NCBI GenBank assembly: GCA_037179385.1
Contig: CM074187.1
Coordinates: forward strand, 11,223,450-11,287,449
DNA from: Holothuria scabra
Lineage: Eukaryota > Echinodermata > Holothuroidea > Aspidochirotida > Holothuriidae
Length of the DNA: 64,000 nucleotides
Direction of reading: 5' to 3'
A model generated the notes under the pieces. It made no database searches, had not been told where the DNA came from, and worked only from the letters and a program-made list of their open reading frames with translations. This document shows positions 45,706-56,677 of this stretch, piece after piece. Position 1 is the stretch's first letter, and each line of letters starts with the position of its first letter. The position numbers were made by a program, and so were the translations under genes.

Positions 45706-46361
45706 GTGGCTCATCACCTTGTCACAGCGAAACCGGTTCTTCCAGTTCCTTTGACAGCAGCCAACACACAGACAGCATCCATCATAACCACTCTTATGCC
45801 TCCTCATCTGAAGCTGGAAGCCAGAAGAGCTTTCGTTCAAGCAATAGCTCCAAGAACAGCTCCTCTGAGGATGATTTCAACAGACCAACCAGAGACGAGA
45901 AACGAGCCCAGGAACTTAACATACCGATTCCTGTGGAGAAAATCATAAACCTGCCAGTAGACAACTTCAATGACCTTCTGAAGAAGTATGATTTTAACAC
46001 AGAGCAGATTCAGCTGATTCGTGATATTCGACGCCGAGGCAAGAACAAGGTTGCTGCTCAGAATTGCCGCAAGAGAAAAATTTCAGCCATCCAGCAGGTG
46101 GAAGGAACAGTTGGCAGCATGCAGAATGAGCATGACAAACTCCTGAAGGAACGCGATAAGGTGAAAGAGGAGCTTGCAGAAATGAGGGAACGGTTTAATG
46201 AGTTATATGCACAAGTGTTCCAAAACATGCGTGATAGAAATGGAGATCGCGTTGACCCCAATCAATACCGATTAGAAATAATGGAGGATGGATCAGTCAT
46301 TTTAGTCCCAAGGAATGGTACTTCTGCATCAGGTTCTGAACACACAACAGACGAGATTTAG
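45706..46361 (+). CDS. NFE2L: NFE2L last coding exon: CNC domain, bZIP, C-terminal Neh3-like tail
   Basis: It carries 218 codons and the TAG stop (46359-46361). A Ser-rich linker (GSSPCHSETG; HHNHSYASSS, recalling the HNHTY motif of vertebrate Nrf) leads to the CNC domain (RPTRDEKRAQELNIPIPVEK onward; long-isoform residues about 613-657). The basic region RDIRRRGKNKVAAQNCRKRK (about 658-677) has the CNC-type DNA contacts. It is followed by a heptad zipper for small Maf partners and a tail ending GSVILVPRN, matching the Neh3 VFLVPK block. The protein should bind ARE/MARE sites (TGACnnnGC) as a small-Maf heterodimer in the nucleus. The acceptor is TGTATTTTCAG|GT, phase 1. Confidence 0.95.
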
Positions 46362-46583
46362 CTCTAATTAGTGTGAGAAAAAACTGTTTAATTTGAGATA
46401 AATCTATGACATCTTAAACTTTCAAAAAGGAGAACCATGTGAAAGCAAGTCCATTGGTTGAATTTGTCTTATTGTTGTTAGCAAATTGAAATTGTGGAGA
46501 CAAGATGTGTGTGACTGTGAGATTAATTAACATTGTATTTGAGTATGATCTGTTGAACCACAATATTTAGCAGATTGTCTACT

Positions 46584-46626
46584 TGTATATAATTGTATAT
46601 ACCTAGAAATTGTATGTATGTAAATA
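46584..46626 (+). promoter_or_regulatory. Cluster of three Pumilio response elements
   Basis: TGTATATA at 46584-46591, TGTATATA at 46594-46601 and TGTAAATA at 46619-46626 all fit the PUF consensus TGTANATA. They lie about 225-265 nt after the stop. Clustered sites of this kind bind Pumilio proteins, which repress or destabilise mRNA. Chance matches are possible in AT-rich DNA, but three in 43 nt is notable. Confidence 0.5.
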
Positions 46627-47621
46627 CCCTGTACAAAGAAAATCTATTTTATACAATTTTCATGTTGTAATAGAATATTACAACTGAAGACCCAAAGCAA
46701 AACTAAGTGTCAAGCTTGAACCAGAAAAGTTGCCAGTTTTCTCCCATTAATGTTTACATGAAGTTAGGCAAGTGTGATATATGATATGAACATTGCTTAA
46801 AACTAATATAAAGTGTATTGCTTTCTTCCTATTCATTTTGCAAGAGTTACAAATCTCATTCATTGTTACTTTTCAAATTGTCAGTCTTTAGGAAGAATAT
46901 CACCTGAGTTTTTTCTCTGAGTATTGTTAGCCTTGCATTACTCTTTTCCAAAAGTGTAACAATTTTACTGCATCTATTGCCTGTAAAAAGGGGAAATTTG
47001 TTTATGTTTGGGAATTCTTCAAAAAAGTTGGAAGTAGGGATGATTAATTGAAATTGTTCTTTTGCCATAAGCACTCAGTATCTATGTCGTTGTCTTTGTA
47101 TGCTGTTTACTGTAAGTTTTTTAACTAGTTGTGTTGGAAAACAATTGTTTTTGGTCTTTGTGTTACTGGTATGAATTGTTTGCTCATCAAGTTTAGCAGT
47201 TAGTGTCAAGAAACACTGAAAAGTTACCTTTTATTGCCTTTAATGTTGCATGGTTTGTCTTATGATCAAGTTACTTTGAAAATCTGACTGAAAACTAAAT
47301 TAAAAGTTACAGAAATATGAATACCTTCTACTTGCTTAGAAGTAATTGGAACGTAAATTGAATTGTACAGGAAATTGAAAATAACCATTTTGTTCTGTGT
47401 ATTTATGTGAACCAACAAGTGTGCAGTCCCAGATCAAAATTAGCATTGCCATTTCTTTAAGTTATTGCTACAGTAGTTATATTGCACAGGAAACTGTTTA
47501 AACGATGCCTATGTTCTGCACCCTCTGTGCCACCTATAAGTATTGGAATGTTTTCTTCATTTTTTCTGGATAGGATGTGAAAGTTGTTAATAATGTCAAA
47601 GGCACATTGTTCATTTTTTGC

Positions 47622-47627
47622 AATAAA
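47622..47627 (+). terminator. Polyadenylation signal AATAAA of NFE2L
   Basis: Canonical AATAAA in TTTTGCAATAAAGAATTG, about 1.26 kb after the stop; a GT-rich element near 47650-47675 could act downstream. Confidence 0.55.
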
Positions 47628-47645
47628 GAATTGACAAGTAACAAA

Positions 47646-49069
47646 GATTGGTAAAATGTATCCCTATGTCTGATTCTTCCTTTCTTTTGTTCTCTTTAAG
47701 TTGCATATGGAGAAGTGGCCTCCCAAAGAACAAAACCAGAGTCCAGCATACTGTATTTTCTGCAGGTTTTGAAAATTCTAGTACGAATGAGAACGCTAAA
47801 CCTTGACTCCTTTGATCCCTCTGTATGTACATGCCCACAAGATTAACATCAACACCGGAGCAGAAACACTTCTTATGTTATGAGGTCTAGGTTCCCTTGT
47901 GGTCCATTAGTGGAGACCTTAGAGCAAGGGCGCAGCGATCTGTTTTAGGTATCAGTCATTACATCTGTACGAACAAATGCATTGTGCAATCGGCCAGGTG
48001 ACCACCCACGTCCTGAGCTGGGGTCCAGAGGTGAAGCTCCTAGAAGCCAAATGATTTAGTGCACTCTTTAAATGGACATAACCTATTTCCTGCACACAAT
48101 TTGTTTCTATTCAACACACAAACAGCAATATATATTCAACTATATGTTTTTCTTCACCAGTTCATGCCGCAAATTATCTGGATGGGGGACATTTGATGTA
48201 ATGTGCCCCCAGTAAAAATAATGGAAGGTGACCCATTACCATGATTGCGGCCCTTGCATTGGAATCCCTGAAGCATGGAAAAGTTCTGAGAATTAAAATG
48301 AAAATTTTACTATGGAGGCTCATCATATGACATCATAATACTTCCTGGGGACCATGTTGGAGTACAGGGTAATACCAGGGAGCTGTTACGTAACCGTAAC
48401 AGCTTCCTGGTACTACGTATAAACCACAATCGACACACTTGCTCGATGAATAAGTACTCGCATTGCGCAGTGCGTTCAGCATAAAAAATGTATACTTGGG
48501 CATGAGTGTGCTTCTGCATGGCGGATGCGTCACGTGATCGCAAAGCCTCTATTAAACGGGGCGTTCGAGTTAAAGTTGGCCCACATGGCTCATCTGAAGG
48601 AGCCACGAGAATGACGTGAGCTCTTCCAGGGTAGCGAGTGATTTCATTATCTGAAAAGCTAATACCCTCTCAGGCTTTCCTCTGCAGATTACAGCTTCTG
48701 TTTGAGAGGCAGTGGGCGAAGTTGCATGAGGCTTTGTTAAACTTAACCTGTTTAAGCTAACAGGTAATAATGAAAATAATACCAACATAAATACTCGCTG
48801 AAAATACTTATTTCGAAGAGGTTTAAGGTATTGTAGAGATCTATTATTTTGGAAATCTGTAAATCTGCTAATTTGGATATCTGTAGGCCTAAATGTATGT
48901 GTGGGTCACCCCAACTTACCAAAAAGTGAGAGTATTATGCCAAACTTTATACCAAACCCACCTCGGTTGGTAAAAAATAACTGATATTTATTGGGCTTTA
49001 ATAGAATACAGACACTAAATTGTTTGTGGTTGGAAATGTTTATGGTTGGCTAAGAACCTGCAAAACGGA
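47646..49069. other. Intergenic DNA after NFE2L
   Basis: Contains the palindrome at 48373-48412. Frames at 48310-48788 (minus) have no domain. No gene recognised. Confidence 0.4.
48373..48412. repeat. 40-bp palindrome, CAGGGAGCTGTTA family
   Basis: 17-bp arms (TACCAGGGAGCTGTTAC and GTAACAGCTTCCTGGTA) pair with one mismatch around a 6-nt loop. The core arms match those at 1675-1706. It could form a stable hairpin. Confidence 0.65.
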
Positions 49070-49145
49070 CTGTCAATCAAAGAACTGTGCCAATTGACCT
49101 AGACTTTGTTATGGCTACTACAAAATTGTAGCTTGTGGTGAGAGT
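49070..49145 (-). repeat. Fragment of the TTAA MITE family
   Basis: CAATCAAAGAACTGTGCCAATTGA followed by AAATTGTAGCTTGTGGTGA matches the end of the reverse-orientation MITE (compare 27465-27525). Strongly truncated. Confidence 0.5.
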
Positions 49146-49233
49146 TTACTTCCTTTTGAGCAAAAACAGATCCATTTCGGAGAGGTTAAGTGACCATGAA
49201 GGAGCAGGGAGATGGATTTAACAACCCCCTGAT

Positions 49234-49328
49234 TAGCCCGCGGGGCGGACGGATTTTTTCGTCCAGCTCATCGCTACGAAAAAATCAGCCTTAAGGGGGC
49301 TGTAGCCACAGAGGCGCTACGGAGGCCA
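49234..49328. mobile_element. 95-bp miniature of the AGCCTGCG family with target duplication
   Basis: The left end TAGCCCGCGGGGCGGACGG and the right end CAGAGGCGCTACGGAGGCCA match the termini of the 673-bp element at 24992. The flanks CCCCCTGAT (49225-49233) and CCCCCTGAT (49329-49337) duplicate. The middle keeps the GGATTTTTTCGTCC hairpin. It is essentially the two ends fused together. Confidence 0.8.
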
Positions 49329-49337
49329 CCCCCTGAT

Positions 49338-50040
49338 AGGAATTTCACTCCTTGTAATTATGTGGGCTGGCAAGCCGTCACCGTTGAGGACTGAATACTT
49401 TATAGTGTTTACTAATGGGGGTGGGTGATTGGTTCATTGACACACACCCGAGTTCCACCCCTGGTTCGAGAACCGATGTAGATTTCCGTTTCTCGTTAGT
49501 AAAATGGCTTGCAGTTGGACCACGCGCTTAGCCGATAGCAGGTTGAGTTTGTATCAAAACAGTCTCGGGACATTTATTCAATTCTCAGATTAGGGGAGAA
49601 AAGTTGACAGTTAAAGGGTCTGTGTGAGGTTTGGAGTCTGGAAAAATCACCCTCCTCCTTCAGCAAAAAAAAGTGAGGCGGTAAGGCTTTGTCCACAGCT
49701 TGGTTTATCGAACCTTTGACTTCGTGAAGTAAATAAATGGCTATGTATGTGTTGAGGGAGTGTAAAAGCAACGCAAGAAGCTTGACAATGTTTAGAAAGC
49801 AATACTTGACACAAGCACGTTCAGAATTGACGTTTTAATGTTGACTTCACTTGAACTAAGGCAATGCTGTAGGAGGACCATATTTTGCTAGCTAGACAAA
49901 TGCATTGCCTTTTCATAGCTTACTGCCGCCTGAATGCAAGTCAGCTTTCTGGGCGCTTAATCCACCCTATGTCTACCAAAGATCTATACGGTTGCTATAA
50001 ACGTTTTCTGTTTACCTGGATGCTATGTAATGAGTAGATC
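49338..50040. other. Intergenic DNA, nothing recognised
   Basis: No gene, RNA or repeat recognised. Confidence 0.4.
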
Positions 50041-50286
50041 ATGCGTATCCAAAGACCCTCCAGTCTGGCCGACGTTCTATTAAAAGAAAAGCTAAGTAAA
50101 TATCTAGCGTGCATTTGGGCGGTACGGTTTGACGCAATAGGCAGAGAAGTAGACGTGTTTGTTCGGACCCTGGAGAAATGCTGGCCAGAGAACTATGACG
50201 TCAACAAACTTCAAGGTCGACTAAAGCTAACCTTATCAGCAGAGTGGATTATGTCGCCAGGGAGTTGTCTGACAGCAAAGGCATAG
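50041..50286 (+). CDS. Unrecognised 81-codon open frame, possible exon
   Basis: The translation has protein-like composition at its start (SLADVLLKEKLSKYLACIW; GREVDVFVRTLEKCW) and a mixed amphipathic pattern. It has an ATG after an in-frame stop. I recognise no family. The frame runs into hAT-like sequence (GCATAGGCGTAGCCA at 50280), so its real end is uncertain, and it may be a transposon relic. I offer no function. Confidence 0.15.
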   Translation: MRIQRPSSLADVLLKEKLSKYLACIWAVRFDAIGREVDVFVRTLEKCWPENYDVNKLQGRLKLTLSAEWIMSPGSCLTAKA

Positions 50287-50419
50287 GCGTAGCCATAATT
50301 TTTCTAAGGGAAGGGGCTACTGCGTGATCGCCAATTCTGGGATAAAAAGGGGTAGGCTACTTACCCTTAAAAAGGTTCCCCTTACCTTAGAAATTTTTTG
50401 AAAGTTATGGATGTCCTCC

Positions 50420-51267
50420 AGTGGCGTCGCCAAAGGGGGGCAGGGGAACGTGACCCCTGGAAAACCTTATGCTCCCTGTGTGCCTCCAATTGAGATTTTG
50501 GGATTTTAAAACAACAATAATTCTTCTGTAATCAGAGTGTGTCTACCCGATTTTTTAAGATTTGATTATTCTTTTGACAAAAAAAACAGCAATTTGTGTT
50601 CTTCAAATGAAAATATGGCAAAAACACCTAGGGAATGTCATTTCTGTCTGAGAGGTTGCGTTTTTTCAAAATATTTTGCATACTTCAGTCTACACCCATT
50701 GAAGGTGGCGCAGAGCTCATGTAACCGTTCAGGCAGGATTAAGTCTTTCCTTGAAAGAATTACATTTAACTGCACATCAACTGCTTTCGCTTTCTCTTTC
50801 TAGTTCAGCTAGTTCCCCTTCTTCAAAGTGTTAGCCGGATCCGGTAGTGGAAATAGTTTCACTAGAATTGTTACCAATAAAATTTTACTTGAAGTAACCC
50901 TGGAGGTAATTTTCAGATTAGTGTTAAGTCAATAAATTTACCCTTAAATAAAGACTTTAATACCTAACAAACATCCTACAACCCAGGAGCTTCAGGGGGC
51001 TTCGTCCCCTGGACTATACAAGGAGCACTAAGGCAGACCCAGGGACCCGACCCGATAGTACCTGGGACTCGACGCCGTGAGTAGAGTCCGGTAGTGCCCT
51101 TGAAGGCGGTCTGATATCCTCTAGTTTAGTTTAGTAGTATATAAACTCTGATGCCACATAATGTTTTGAGTAAAATTTGTGTTAAAATATTTCACGAGTT
51201 TTAAGGAGCAAAAACATATCGACGTTAGGAGGGGTAGCCTCATGGCCCCTCCCTGGCGACGCTACTG
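50420..51267. mobile_element. hAT-type element, 848 bp, no target duplication seen
   Basis: The left end CAGTGGCGTCGCCAAAGG and the right end CCCTGGCGACGCTACTG are inverted repeats. The flanking octamers do not match (ATGTCCTC versus CTTCAAGG), so the ends may come from two insertions, or one flank has changed. The interior has no transposase. Confidence 0.6.
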
Positions 51268-51359
51268 CTTCAAGGATCTTATTCAGTTCGCCGCTTCTTG
51301 ATGATAGCTACTTTTGAAGCAAAAATTAAACAGATTACACTTATTTAGCCTACATGGCT

Positions 51360-52945
51360 CAGTGGCGAAGCCAGGATGCGATTTTTTTGGGGGCCTAGGT
51401 AACAAGTGGGGGGGGGCTGGTACCTCCGAGGGTCAGACACGGCAAGACTATCTAAGCGGAGCGCCACCATCAGTTGGCGCGGAGCGTACAAGAAAATTTT
51501 GGACTTTAAAACCCCTCCAGATGGCCGGAAACGGCACTTCCTATGTGTTTTAAGCTGGATGTATCCAGCCTTGAAATACGAATCTCATGTCTGCGACTTC
51601 TCAAATAATGAGAATAAAAAATCAATCTATGAAAATACATGGTAATATATACACTTTTTAGGGCCCCCGAAACTGGGCACTTCTGATCTGTGGCCTGGGG
51701 GATGAGACTGAAAGGAACCGGTATCTCCCTTTCCCTTTGGAAAATTGTAAATATCAGGACGTAGATCGCAAATGCGGCAATATTTGAATCTAAGCGGAGC
51801 GCCACCATCAGTTGGCGCGGAGCGTACAAGAAAATGTTGGGCTTTAAAACCCCTCCAGATGGCCGGAAACGGCACTTCCCACGTGTTTTAAACTGGATGT
51901 ACCCAGCCGCAAATGCGCCAATATTTGAATGGATTTCAGCTTACCTCAGGCAGTACCTTACCCTTTAACAGGAAAACCAAAAGTAGTTGTGTCCCCCTCT
52001 GAGAAACTTTCTTTATAGATGCAAAATGGTGCTATGTTTGGCAAAACTTTGAACTGATTACAGGCCTAAGTTTTAGGATTTTCCCTTTTTGGGAAGCATG
52101 AAAAATATCAAAATATTTTTAGTTTTTGTAGAGATTTTACAAGAGACATACATACTGCCAAAGAAACAATTTGCAAAATGGTGCAGTATTTGTTCATCGG
52201 TACATTACATAGTCAAAATTAAAATACTACGAATAAATCTCTCAGAATAATTGAACCGCAAAGCAGAAGGAAACACATGAAATCCGGACCTTGTGGACAT
52301 TTTACAAATCCCCCGGACGCCAGTGCCAACTAGTAAAAAGAGGACTTGTCGAAAAAATCGTCCCACAGTGGCACTTGTCATGGGCAGGAGTCAGGCACGA
52401 CGTAGGCCTACATGTTAAGGATGGAAGGGAAGAATTATCCGAAGGCAGTACCCTACCCTTACCTGCTTACGGCATATTTTGTGTATGATAAAGTATAGGA
52501 ATGGTCGTGTAAGAGTGGTCTCCAGTGTACGATTGCCTTATTTTCAGTAAATCAATCAGCAATCCGAAAGGCAGAAAGGGTCTTAACCTAACAAAGTCAT
52601 ATTAAAGTTTATCGTCGAGACTTTCGTTTCATCTTCGAAGTGAAATGCAATAAACGACAGTGCAGATCACAAACGGTATCCAATTTAGTGAAAGTAGGCA
52701 TTTTGAAGTAATTACTTGATTTCATACGTGCGCACAAAATGTGTTTTACACACATTCATCCATGTTTTTTTTTTTTTTAATTTTTACACATTTTATTTAT
52801 TTACTGTTTTGAAGGATATACTTCAAAGTTTATTTCCGTTCAAACATTTTATTTTTTTTCAATTACTTTATCAGGACGCAAAAAATCTGGGGGGACCTGA
52901 AGAAAATCTGGGGGGGGCCTAGGCCCCCCGTGGCTTACGTCACTG
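51360..52945. mobile_element. hAT-type non-autonomous element, 1.59 kb, with target duplication
   Basis: The left end CAGTGGCGAAGCCAGG and the right end GTGGCTTACGTCACTG are inverted repeats. The flanks ACATGGCT (51352-51359) and ATATGGCT (52946-52953) match 7 of 8. The interior holds duplicated blocks (CTAAGCGGAGCGCCACCATC at 51450 and 51791; GATGGCCGGAAACGGCACTTC at 51520 and 51858), so part of it was internally duplicated. The frames are short and disrupted; no transposase recognised. Confidence 0.82.
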
Positions 52946-53393
52946 ATATGGCTGTCTGGCTGGTCGACACCTCTCTATCTCAATGACTGCAGTAGCACGC
53001 GATCTAGGGCGTCGGATGGTCACATGCACACGAAAAAGTGTAAACGCTTCCGAACTGTTGGTGGAAGTGACAGAGAGATCAGTGGCGTAAGAACTTGTTA
53101 CATAGCCCCTCCTGGAGGGGGAGGGGGGCTATGTAACAAGTGGGGGCCTGGCCGGAAACGGTACTTTCCACGTGTTTTAAACTGCATGTACCCAGCCTTG
53201 AAATACGAATCTCATGTCGGCCACTTCTCAAATAATGTGAATAAAAATCAATCTATGAAAAATGGTAATACATAAACCTTTTAGGAACCCCAAAACTGGG
53301 CATTTCTGATCTGTGGCTTGGGGGATGAGACTTAAGGGAACCCTTCCCTTGGGAAAAAATGTAACCTTCAGGAGGACGTAGAACGCAAATGTG

Positions 53394-55164
53394 CAGTGGC
53401 GTAACCAGCGGGGGCAGGGGGTATACTTCCCCCTCCCCGACACAAAAATAACGGGAAGGGAAAAAACGGGAAGAAAAGGAAGGGGAAGGAAAGAAAGGAA
53501 GAAGAGGAAAAGAAAGGGAAGAAGAGAAGAGGTGAAGGAGAAAAAGGAGGGGAAGGAAAGGAAAGAAAAGCAGAAGAAAAAAGGAAAACGGAAAAGAAAG
53601 GGAAAGGAAAAAAGAGAAAAATGAGAAAAGAAGGAAAGTGGCCAACTATAACATCAAAAGCAAGATTGATATGCATTCATGAAACACTGTTTTGGTCAAT
53701 ATATGAACATTCATTTAGAAAAATATATGAACATTCATTTAGTCGCCTGAAGCTAACAAAATAATATCTGAGGTCCAAATATCGGAGGAAAGACTTTCCT
53801 CTCTTGCTCTTTACCAGACAGTTGGAAGGACTTTAGAAAAGCAATCATTCTCAGATTTGCCACCAATAATTGAAAAAAGTGCAGATTCTTCAGGAAACAT
53901 AGAATCCAAAGCTTTCTGCAATATAAGCTCCTTATCAACAAATTATTGTTTCAAAAGGGCAGAAATTTCGGTGCTCTTCGCACGCCGCAATACATCCCTA
54001 GTACAGTGGTGTTCGCATTTCCAACAAAAATCGGAAAACTTAGCTACTTCTTACAAGTCCGAGACATGCCATTTCCGGCTGTCTGAGGGGTTGCGATTTT
54101 TCAAAATTTTCTGTACGCTCCGCGCCAACTGAAGATATTTTTTCTAGCAAGACTTCATATTCTAGGCAGGGGAACCATTGGCCTACCGTACTCAAATGCT
54201 CTCATACACAGTTACACACCTGTCATCGGAAACACTGTCAGTTGTGTAGTCTTTGTAGATGGATTCTTTAGTTATTGAAGTGTCAAAATTTTATCAATGT
54301 TCAATGTTGCAGAGCAGTGGCGTAGCTACAGGAGGCAGGGCGATTGCACCCTTGCTCGAAAATGTGAAAAATTCGAAAATTTGCCATTTGAGACACCAGT
54401 CAAATACAATGCGGTTTTCCCAAGTTTTCCTTCATAAAATTCCGAATTCTTCTTAATAAAAGTTCCATATTTGAAGTTATTAGTTTTAAAAAGGCAACAT
54501 TTTCCGCGCGCTTCGCCCGCCTTAAATTGCAACTCTTAAAGCAGTAAGTGATCGCTTATAAAGCAGTCAGTGGATAATTTGTCCTAGCCGCTAGAGTGCC
54601 GTTTCCCTAAAATTTTCTTTAATATAGGCTTTCATTTTTGTCTAAAAAAGGTAACAAAGTTTCGAGAGTTTTTTTTTAATTTCGCCGAGAAGCCTTAATC
54701 CCCAGATAACACGATCTTCAGTCGACATGGTATCTCAAATATATGCTAAAAGGAAACGCAGATTCTTTGATAGTCCCCAAATATGCAAATTTCCTTACAG
54801 GAAACCCTGAATCTGACCTATTTTCTGCAATACAAGCTCCATACTCACAAATGTGTAAAAGGACCCAAATTTTCGGTACGTACCTTATACAGTAGTGTTC
54901 GCACTTAAGAGAAAAGTGAAATTTATTTTAGAAAAAGTTGTTCTTGCTCGTAGAAAAAGCAAAAAAATATTAGCATAAAAATGTACCTTTTGGTCATTGG
55001 GGTAGGGTGAGTTGCATTGTCCAAAATTGTCCCCCCCCCCCCTAAAAATTTCTAAGGCCCTAAGACACCCACAAACTAACACAGCTCAACTAGTACAAAA
55101 TCGGGAAACTCTGTGCTACTCCCCCCCCCCCCCCCCCGGACAGTCAGGTCTGGTTACGCCACTG
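53394..55164. mobile_element. Nested hAT-type element, 1.77 kb, with target duplication
   Basis: The left end CAGTGGCGTAACCAGCGG and the right end CTGGTTACGCCACTG are inverted repeats. The flanks CAAATGTG (53386-53393) and CAAATGCG (55165-55172) match 7 of 8. Inside are a polypurine tract (53446-53637), a further left-end-like CAGTGGCGTAGCTACAGG at 54315, and C-runs near its right end. No transposase frame recognised. It inserted into the element at 53080. Confidence 0.82.
53446..53637. repeat. Polypurine tract of about 190 bp
   Basis: Almost uninterrupted A/G on the plus strand, with degenerate GGAAGGAAAAA and GAAGAAGAGG units and no precise repeat length. Such mirror-rich polypurine DNA can form triplex (H-DNA). 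The long frames over it (Lys/Glu/Arg-only, or Phe/Ser/Pro-only on the other strand) are artefacts. Confidence 0.8.
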
Positions 55165-56677
55165 CAAATGCGGCAATATTTGAATGGATTTCAGCTTTAA
55201 TAGAAAAACCAAAAGTAGTTGTGTCCCCCTCTGAGAAACTTTCTTTGCGTTAGATTTCCTAGATGCAAAATAGTGCTATGTTTGGCAAAACTTTGAACAA
55301 ATTATAGGCCCACGTTTTAGGATTTTCCTTTATGGGAAGGCATGGTCAAATTTCAAAATACTCCTTTTTTTCAGTATTTGTGGAGATTTTACAAGTGACA
55401 TACTTAAGTTACTACCAAAGAAACATTTTTTTCCGGTTTTCAACCGTGTCCAGATGCAAAATAGTGCAGTATTTGTTCAGTCATCTGTATATTACGTATT
55501 CAAAATTAAAATACTACGAGTAAATCTCTCAAAATATTTAAACCGCAAAACAGAAGTAGGGATCATGTGGGAAATACATGAAACCCGGACCTTGTGGAAA
55601 TTTTACAAATCCGCCCGGACACGAGTGCCAACTAGTAAAAAGACAAAAGAGGACATGTCGAAAAAAATCGTTCTACAGTGGCACTTGTCATGGGCAGGAG
55701 TGAGGCACGACATGGGCCTACTTATTAAGGATGGAAGCGAAGAATTAGAAGGCAGTACCTTACCCTTACGGCATATTTTGTGTATGATAAAGTATAGGAA
55801 TGGTCGTGTAAGAATGGTCTCCCGTGTATGATTGCCTTGTTTTCAGTAAATCAACCAGCCATTCGAAAGGCAGAAAGGGTCATTCGAGTTTGTCGTCCGG
55901 AGATATTCGTTTTATCTTAGAAGTGAAATGCAACAAACGACAGTGCAGATTATATACGGTATCTAATTTAGTGAAATTAGGCATTTTGAAGTTATTACTT
56001 GATTTCATACGTGCGCACAAAATGTGTTTTACACACATTCATGCATGTTTTCTTAATTGCTACACATTTTATTTATTTATGTTTTTGAACGAAAAACTTC
56101 AAAGTTTATTTCCGTTAAAACGTTTTCTTTTTCTCAATTATTTCATCAGGATGCAAAAAAATCTGGAGGGGGGTGAAGAAAATCTGGGGCCTAGCCCCTC
56201 TCCCCTCCCCCGTGGCTAGGCCACTGAGAGCGATAGGGAGATTTGGCTTTTTCACACTTCGGATGTGTAGAAATGGTGGATGTACACTGTTTAACAATGT
56301 GTTTCTTCATTGGATGTTGCTATTGTATTGTATCGACTGTATTGTTTGTTCACGTTAGGGATTAGGTTAGGGATTAAGGTTATCGTTAGCCAGTTAAGAT
56401 TTTTTTAAACAGTGAGCATCGCCCTGTAGAAAGAGATTTATGATGCCACGCTAGCAAAAACTGCATGGAAGATTATTTGGAGCCTGTAGGAGGTAGTACT
56501 TCCATGTTTATTGTAGACCAACGTATATATCGGGTACTGAACTGTGGGGAGTAAGTTTGTCCTGGGGAGGATGAAATTTGAAGTGATTCGTCACAGCCTT
56601 TCATCCCCGGAATTTTATCGTGAGTTACATGCTACATTATTTTTATTCATGGCAATTATTCATTACCACATGCATTC

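Larger units (their letters stand above)
46362..47645 (+). other. NFE2L 3' UTR
   Basis: Runs from the stop to just past AATAAA at 47622-47627. It is AT-rich, with three Pumilio-type octamers (46584-46626). No frame or repeat of note. An earlier end is possible, since AT-rich variant signals occur. Confidence 0.6.
53080..56226. mobile_element. hAT-type element of the same family, split by a nested insertion
   Basis: Left end CAGTGGCGTAAGAAC, right end GTGGCTAGGCCACTG. The flanks are AGAGAGAT (53072-53079) and AGAGCGAT (56227-56234), 7 of 8. Without the nested element at 53394-55164 the remaining sequence is about 1.37 kb and parallels 51360-52945 (for example AATCCGGACC/AACCCGGACC, TGGCACTTGTCATGGGCAGG and the end TCTGGGGCCTAG). 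Confidence 0.8.

Noticed and set aside
50420..51267. A securely bounded hAT insertion
   Set aside because: The ends are good inverted repeats but the flanking octamers differ, so I list it with reduced confidence only.
53253..53676. Phe/Ser/Pro-rich and Lys/Glu/Arg-rich open frames
   Set aside because: These are the two strands of a polypurine tract.
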